The notes beneath the pieces are model-generated. The model was given only the letters and a program-made list of their open reading frames with translations, did no database searches and was not told where the DNA came from. From Clostridiales bacterium VE202-01 (GTDB taxonomy: Bacteria > Bacillota_I > Bacilli_A > Erysipelotrichales > Coprobacillaceae), in contig BAHP02000013.1 of assembly GCA_000508865.1 (NCBI GenBank), positions 1 through 57,889 of the forward strand: a DNA stretch of 57,889 nt, read 5' to 3'. Below, piece by piece: positions 54,721 to 57,889 of the stretch. The position numbers were made by a program, and so were the translations under genes. The number at the start of each line of letters is the position of its first letter. The stretch's first letter is position 1.

Positions 54721-55182
54721 TTGAAAAATCAATGGAAAAAACTAGTTATCTGTCTTGTTATACCACTTGCTGTTGGTAGCTTGTCAGCACTGCTAACACA
54801 AAACAGTATGGAAACTTTTGGATCAATCAACAAACCAATTCTAGCTCCACCGGCCTGGCTGTTTCCAATAGTTTGGACGATTCTATATATCCTTATGGGA
54901 ATTGCGTCATATCTAGTTCTTACATCCTGTAAGGAAAATCATACTGCTTTAACCGTATACAGTATTCAACTTGCTTTTAATTTTTTATGGTCAATTATTT
55001 TTTTCAATCTAAAACTATACTTGTTTGCGTTTATTTGGCTTATACTATTGTGGCTGCTGATTCTTGAAACTACCATTTTATTTTATCATATATCAAAACC
55101 AGCTGGATATTTGATGGTACCTTATCTTTTATGGGTAAGCTTTGCAGGGTACTTAAACTACTTCATCTATCTTTTAAATTAA
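54721..55182 (+). CDS. tspO: TspO/MBR-family membrane protein
   Basis: 153 residues, five membrane helices, TTG start after AGGAGGTGATTTT. Family motifs: KPILAPPAWLFPIVWTILYI, MGIASYLV, QLAFNFLWSIIFF and PYLLWVSFAGYLNYFIYLLN. TspO binds porphyrins and sterol-like ligands and is linked to stress handling of tetrapyrroles. Stand-alone transcript, convergent with the MFS gene. Confidence 0.95.
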   Translation: MKNQWKKLVICLVIPLAVGSLSALLTQNSMETFGSINKPILAPPAWLFPIVWTILYILMGIASYLVLTSCKENHTALTVYSIQLAFNFLWSIIFFNLKLYLFAFIWLILLWLLILETTILFYHISKPAGYLMVPYLLWVSFAGYLNYFIYLLN

Positions 55183-55304
55183 TAGTCTACTTCTTTAAAT
55201 ATCCAATCTATAAAACGATGACAGGTCATCATCAAAGTTTACTAGTCACCTATATTAAATCAGTAAAACATAACTTTCTAAAAATAACAGATTTTAATTA
55301 AGCA

Positions 55305-55342
55305 AAATCCCTCAACAGCCTATAATCAGTGTTGAGGGATTA
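55305..55342. terminator. Bidirectional terminator between tspO and the MFS gene
   Basis: Twelve-base perfect arms AATCCCTCAACA (55306-55317) and TGTTGAGGGATT (55330-55341), T-rich on both sides. Confidence 0.85.
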
Positions 55343-55380
55343 TTTCTTTATATTGCGTTATAAAAACAAAACTAATTTTA

Positions 55381-56757
55381 TCATACTTTCAAATGTGATT
55401 CAGACTTTTTAAACAAGAGAAAAGCTATCACAATAATAACTGTTACCACTCCATAATAGATATATACAATATGGATCGCATTAATATCACTGCCTGCCAG
55501 TGTAAAAATCTGTACAGAAAGTGTTGATGCCAGCGAACTTGAAATCTGACGTATCGTATTAAAAACCGCACTTCCATCTATCCGAGCATTTCCAGAGAGC
55601 TTGCTCAATGCCATTGTCGTAGCAGGAGAGTTTAATACTGACATTGCCACGGTTTGAAATGCAAAAGCAACTGCAATATATATGATTCCTGTATGTTCTG
55701 TGAAGGATATTCCCATAAACGTATATACCGCAAACATAATCACTCCGGTAATAAACATTGGTTTGATCCCTATTTTATCATATATATTGCCCACATATAG
55801 AGTTGTAAATACTGATAGAATAGAACCAACAAGTGTTGCATAGCCATAACTTGAATCAGAATAGCCACATATCGATTTGGTTAAAATTGGAAGAACCATT
55901 GCAGATCCCATGGCAATCAAATATAGACAGATGCTGATTATAACTGCAATCGTAAAGGAAGAATCCTGAAATACGCGAAGATTCAACATCGGTTTTTTTG
56001 CTGTAAGCTGCAGCCAAGAAAAAATTATGAGAGCAATCACCCCAATTACCATGATTCCACCACTCTTTAACTGCAATATTGATTTACCGCTTATGTTACC
56101 AATACCAATCAATAAGCATGCAAAACCAATTGCTGAGATAATAACATAACCCATATTGAGGCTGGCATCTGATCTTGGAGTAATATTTTTCATAAAAATA
56201 CTTCCAATAATTATGATGATAATGCCAAAGGCAAACAAAGACGCAAAGACCCCTCGCCAACCAAAAGAATCCAGCATTAATCCTGCATAAGTTGGTCCTA
56301 TGACAGTGGATACCATCGATGCCATGGAAAAGGCAGCCATAACCCTTCCATGTTTTTCTGAAGGAAAGACATTTAGTAGCATCACTTGTCCAAACGGTAT
56401 CATCATTCCACAACCTACTGCCTGCACTAAGCGACTTACAAGAAGGATATAAAAAGACTGTGCCAAAAAAGCCGCCAAAGAACCTATTGTATAGGCACTC
56501 ATAGTAACAAAAAAGTATATTTTGTTGGGAACTTTTTTAATTAGAAAAGCTGTAACAGGAATAATAATGCCAGAGACTAGTGTAGCTCCGCTTGTCAGCC
56601 ATTGAGCAAGATTAGCGGATACATCAAAATATTTGGTAAAGTTAGGAATCATATTTCCCGTTACAGTAGTTGACATTGCTGTAATAAATGTCGCTACGAT
56701 CAAGGTAATAAATATGCCGTTTTTATCTGTTGCTGAAATATCTACATTTTTTTTCAT
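55381..56757 (-). CDS. MFS drug:H+ antiporter, DHA2/EmrB type
   Basis: 458 residues, about 14 membrane segments. MFS motifs: FITAMSTTVTGNMIPNF in helix 1, motif C-like SMVSTVIGPTYAGLMLDSFGWR typical of antiporters, and LVSRLVQAVGCGMMIP. Resembles EmrB/LmrB exporters; substrates unknown. Downstream of, and 17 bases from, a MarR regulator gene, so the pair is likely a repressor-controlled efflux operon. Confidence 0.93.
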   Translation of the reverse strand: MKKNVDISATDKNGIFITLIVATFITAMSTTVTGNMIPNFTKYFDVSANLAQWLTSGATLVSGIIIPVTAFLIKKVPNKIYFFVTMSAYTIGSLAAFLAQSFYILLVSRLVQAVGCGMMIPFGQVMLLNVFPSEKHGRVMAAFSMASMVSTVIGPTYAGLMLDSFGWRGVFASLFAFGIIIIIIGSIFMKNITPRSDASLNMGYVIISAIGFACLLIGIGNISGKSILQLKSGGIMVIGVIALIIFSWLQLTAKKPMLNLRVFQDSSFTIAVIISICLYLIAMGSAMVLPILTKSICGYSDSSYGYATLVGSILSVFTTLYVGNIYDKIGIKPMFITGVIMFAVYTFMGISFTEHTGIIYIAVAFAFQTVAMSVLNSPATTMALSKLSGNARIDGSAVFNTIRQISSSLASTLSVQIFTLAGSDINAIHIVYIYYGVVTVIIVIAFLLFKKSESHLKV

Positions 56758-56774
56758 TTGAATCTTGTACCTCC

Positions 56775-57245
56775 TTATTTCACTTTAGAACTATCTTTTT
56801 TGTCCATTCTGTGCCATATTTTCTGATTTAGATTCTCACTCATTTTCGATATCGTCTGTTCAGTTTTATGAATATCCTCCTTCGAAATTTCGAAGCACAG
56901 TGTATCAAAAAAGCTACGGTGTATTTCTTTGATACGTCTAACAGCGGGAATAGCTTTATCCGTCAGGTAAAGATGTTTTATACGCTTATCCTTTTTACTT
57001 CGAATAACTTTGATATAACCATTCTCCATCAGTTTCTTGATAACTTTAGTTAGTGTTGCTTTGTCAACCCGAATGCATTCGACCATCTCCTGAGCAGTTG
57101 TGCCAGGATGATCATAGAGATATTCCACATAAAACTGCTGACCCCAGCCAATTTCAAAATCAGCTAACCCATGGTCATAATACATTTTCATTAGCCGATC
57201 TATAATGGAAATGTAACGCGCTATATTAGGAAAATTGTCATTCAT
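56775..57245 (-). CDS. MarR-family transcriptional regulator
   Basis: 156 residues with the winged helix of MarR: HPGTTAQEMVECIRVDKATL, TKVIKKLMENGYIKVIRSKK and the wing DKRIKHLYLTDKA. First gene of the operon with the MFS exporter and probably its autorepressor through the palindrome at 57350-57360. Ligand unknown. Confidence 0.94.
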   Translation of the reverse strand: MNDNFPNIARYISIIDRLMKMYYDHGLADFEIGWGQQFYVEYLYDHPGTTAQEMVECIRVDKATLTKVIKKLMENGYIKVIRSKKDKRIKHLYLTDKAIPAVRRIKEIHRSFFDTLCFEISKEDIHKTEQTISKMSENLNQKIWHRMDKKDSSKVK

Positions 57246-57331
57246 AAATTTTCACCTGCCTTAATTGAAATAAATATAGAGTTATCGCATCCAGCAATCG
57301 ATTACGACATTATTCTCTTATTATTGAAGCT

Positions 57332-57362
57332 AGTATAGCACAATATAGTAGCGTACGCAACT
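57332..57362 (-). promoter_or_regulatory. marR-MFS promoter with operator palindrome on the -35
   Basis: TTGCGT, 17-base spacer, TATACT on the minus strand. The -35 is inside the palindrome GTTGCGTACGCTAC (core GCGTACGC), the only GC-rich patch in this gap, so a repressor bound there would block the polymerase. MarR is the obvious candidate. Confidence 0.65.
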
Positions 57363-57511
57363 TTTTTAATAACAATTTAAAACTATTATACCGTCATCAT
57401 CTTGTATAAAACATCTGATTTGCACTTGAAATCAAACTATCATATTGACTAATCTAGAGTTGTATCTTTGAACCACTACCTCATTTTACTATTTTAGCTG
57501 ACAAATAAAAT

Positions 57512-57557
57512 AGAGCCAATGAATTTAAGACATAATACTCTCTAAACTATTGACTCT
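57512..57557 (-). terminator. Hairpin in the gap 57246-57889
   Basis: AGAGTCAAT/ATTGGCTCT imperfect inverted repeat followed by ATTTTATTT on the minus strand, possibly the terminator of a gene beyond the window. The rest of the gap, up to 57889, is AT-rich and shows no gene. Confidence 0.45.
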
Positions 57558-57889
57558 GCATCTAACTTTTCAATAACAATATTCTATTTTTTATAAGATA
57601 CTTTTCAAGTCCTGCTGTATTAAAAGTGCAAATACTTGATAAATCTACACTGATAAGTAATATAAAAATCTTTATTTACAATAGCAGGCACATCAGAAAT
57701 GATCTATTTATAATTTTACATTTAATTTTCTATAAACCATACTTGTATAAATCTATCAATATAATAGTAGGATCATAGAGGAATATAAAATCATAATCCC
57801 CTTTATTTACTAGAATACTATCCTTTAACTAACACATATTTTTCTTTAATTTTTTATAAAAATAAAGATAGAAAGTATAGTTATTATAA

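Noticed and set aside
1-57889. CRISPR arrays, rRNA genes, prophage structural genes
   Set aside because: No regularly spaced direct repeats, no rRNA-like conserved blocks and no capsid, portal or tail genes were seen on either strand.

Overview
The window is low-GC Firmicute DNA (roughly 30-35% G+C by eye) from a spore-forming gut-type bacterium. Gene content and order, short AT-rich intergenic gaps, GGAGG/GGTGAT ribosome sites and homologues of spoIVFA/spoIVFB, spoVID, ysxE, gerE and gerM best fit an Erysipelotrichia/Coprobacillaceae genome (Thomasclavelia/Coprobacillus-like). That taxonomic placement is inference from gene content and style, not a database match.

Layout. 1-421: end of an AAA-ATPase-like gene. 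572-19460 (all minus): an ancient cell-cycle, sporulation and proteostasis block whose order closely mirrors the Bacillus subtilis tig-to-obg region: tig, lon, engB, spoVID, ysxE, T-box, a membrane protein, valS, a pair of small GG-leader peptides, a SPOR-domain (SpoIIB-like) protein, radC, mreC, mreD, minC, minD, spoIVFA, spoIVFB, rplU, prp, rpmA, obgE. mreB, folC, comC, maf and spo0B are absent from the block. 19460-29820: an accessory and decaying region: remnants of LysR and XRE-type regulators, an intact LysR/YeiH pair, an AraC regulator, a double DUF305 protein, a cell-surface protein with a rotted tandem copy, an integrase fragment, a Fic protein, a broken ImmA/IrrE peptidase, and two identical tRNA-Arg(TCT) genes. 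29876-39495: a second conserved block (ysnB-like phosphodiesterase, gerM-like, murI, a VanY-like pseudoenzyme, gerE, uvrC, mutS2, cvpA, rnhC), again in Bacillus-like order. 39851-47000: dCMP deaminase, rluD-type synthase, lspA, hlyIII, DUF1836, then the one-carbon operon metF, MetH-activation protein, metH. 47044-49223: decayed IS-bounded stretch with a dead GNAT gene and a VanZ-like protein. 49344-54516: an uncharacterised operon of a ubiquitin/ThiS-fold-like small protein and a ~1590-aa DUF4132 protein. 54721-57245: TspO, an MFS drug exporter and its MarR regulator.

A pervasive feature is one-base frameshifts in short homopolymer runs. They break obgE, prp, mreC, valS, ysxE, lon, mutS2, the DUF4132 gene and a zinc-ribbon gene. 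Because several of these are essential and otherwise perfectly conserved, base-level sequence errors are the likeliest explanation, and these genes are annotated as full-length CDSs with a frameshift. By contrast the accessory region at 19.5-29 kb has multi-lesion decay (stops, deletions, a 17-bp tandem duplication) that looks biological.

The best candidates for undescribed biology are the tandem GG-leader peptides at 8188-8491, the beta-grasp plus DUF4132 operon at 49344-54516, and the VanY-like pseudoenzyme inserted between gerE and murI.
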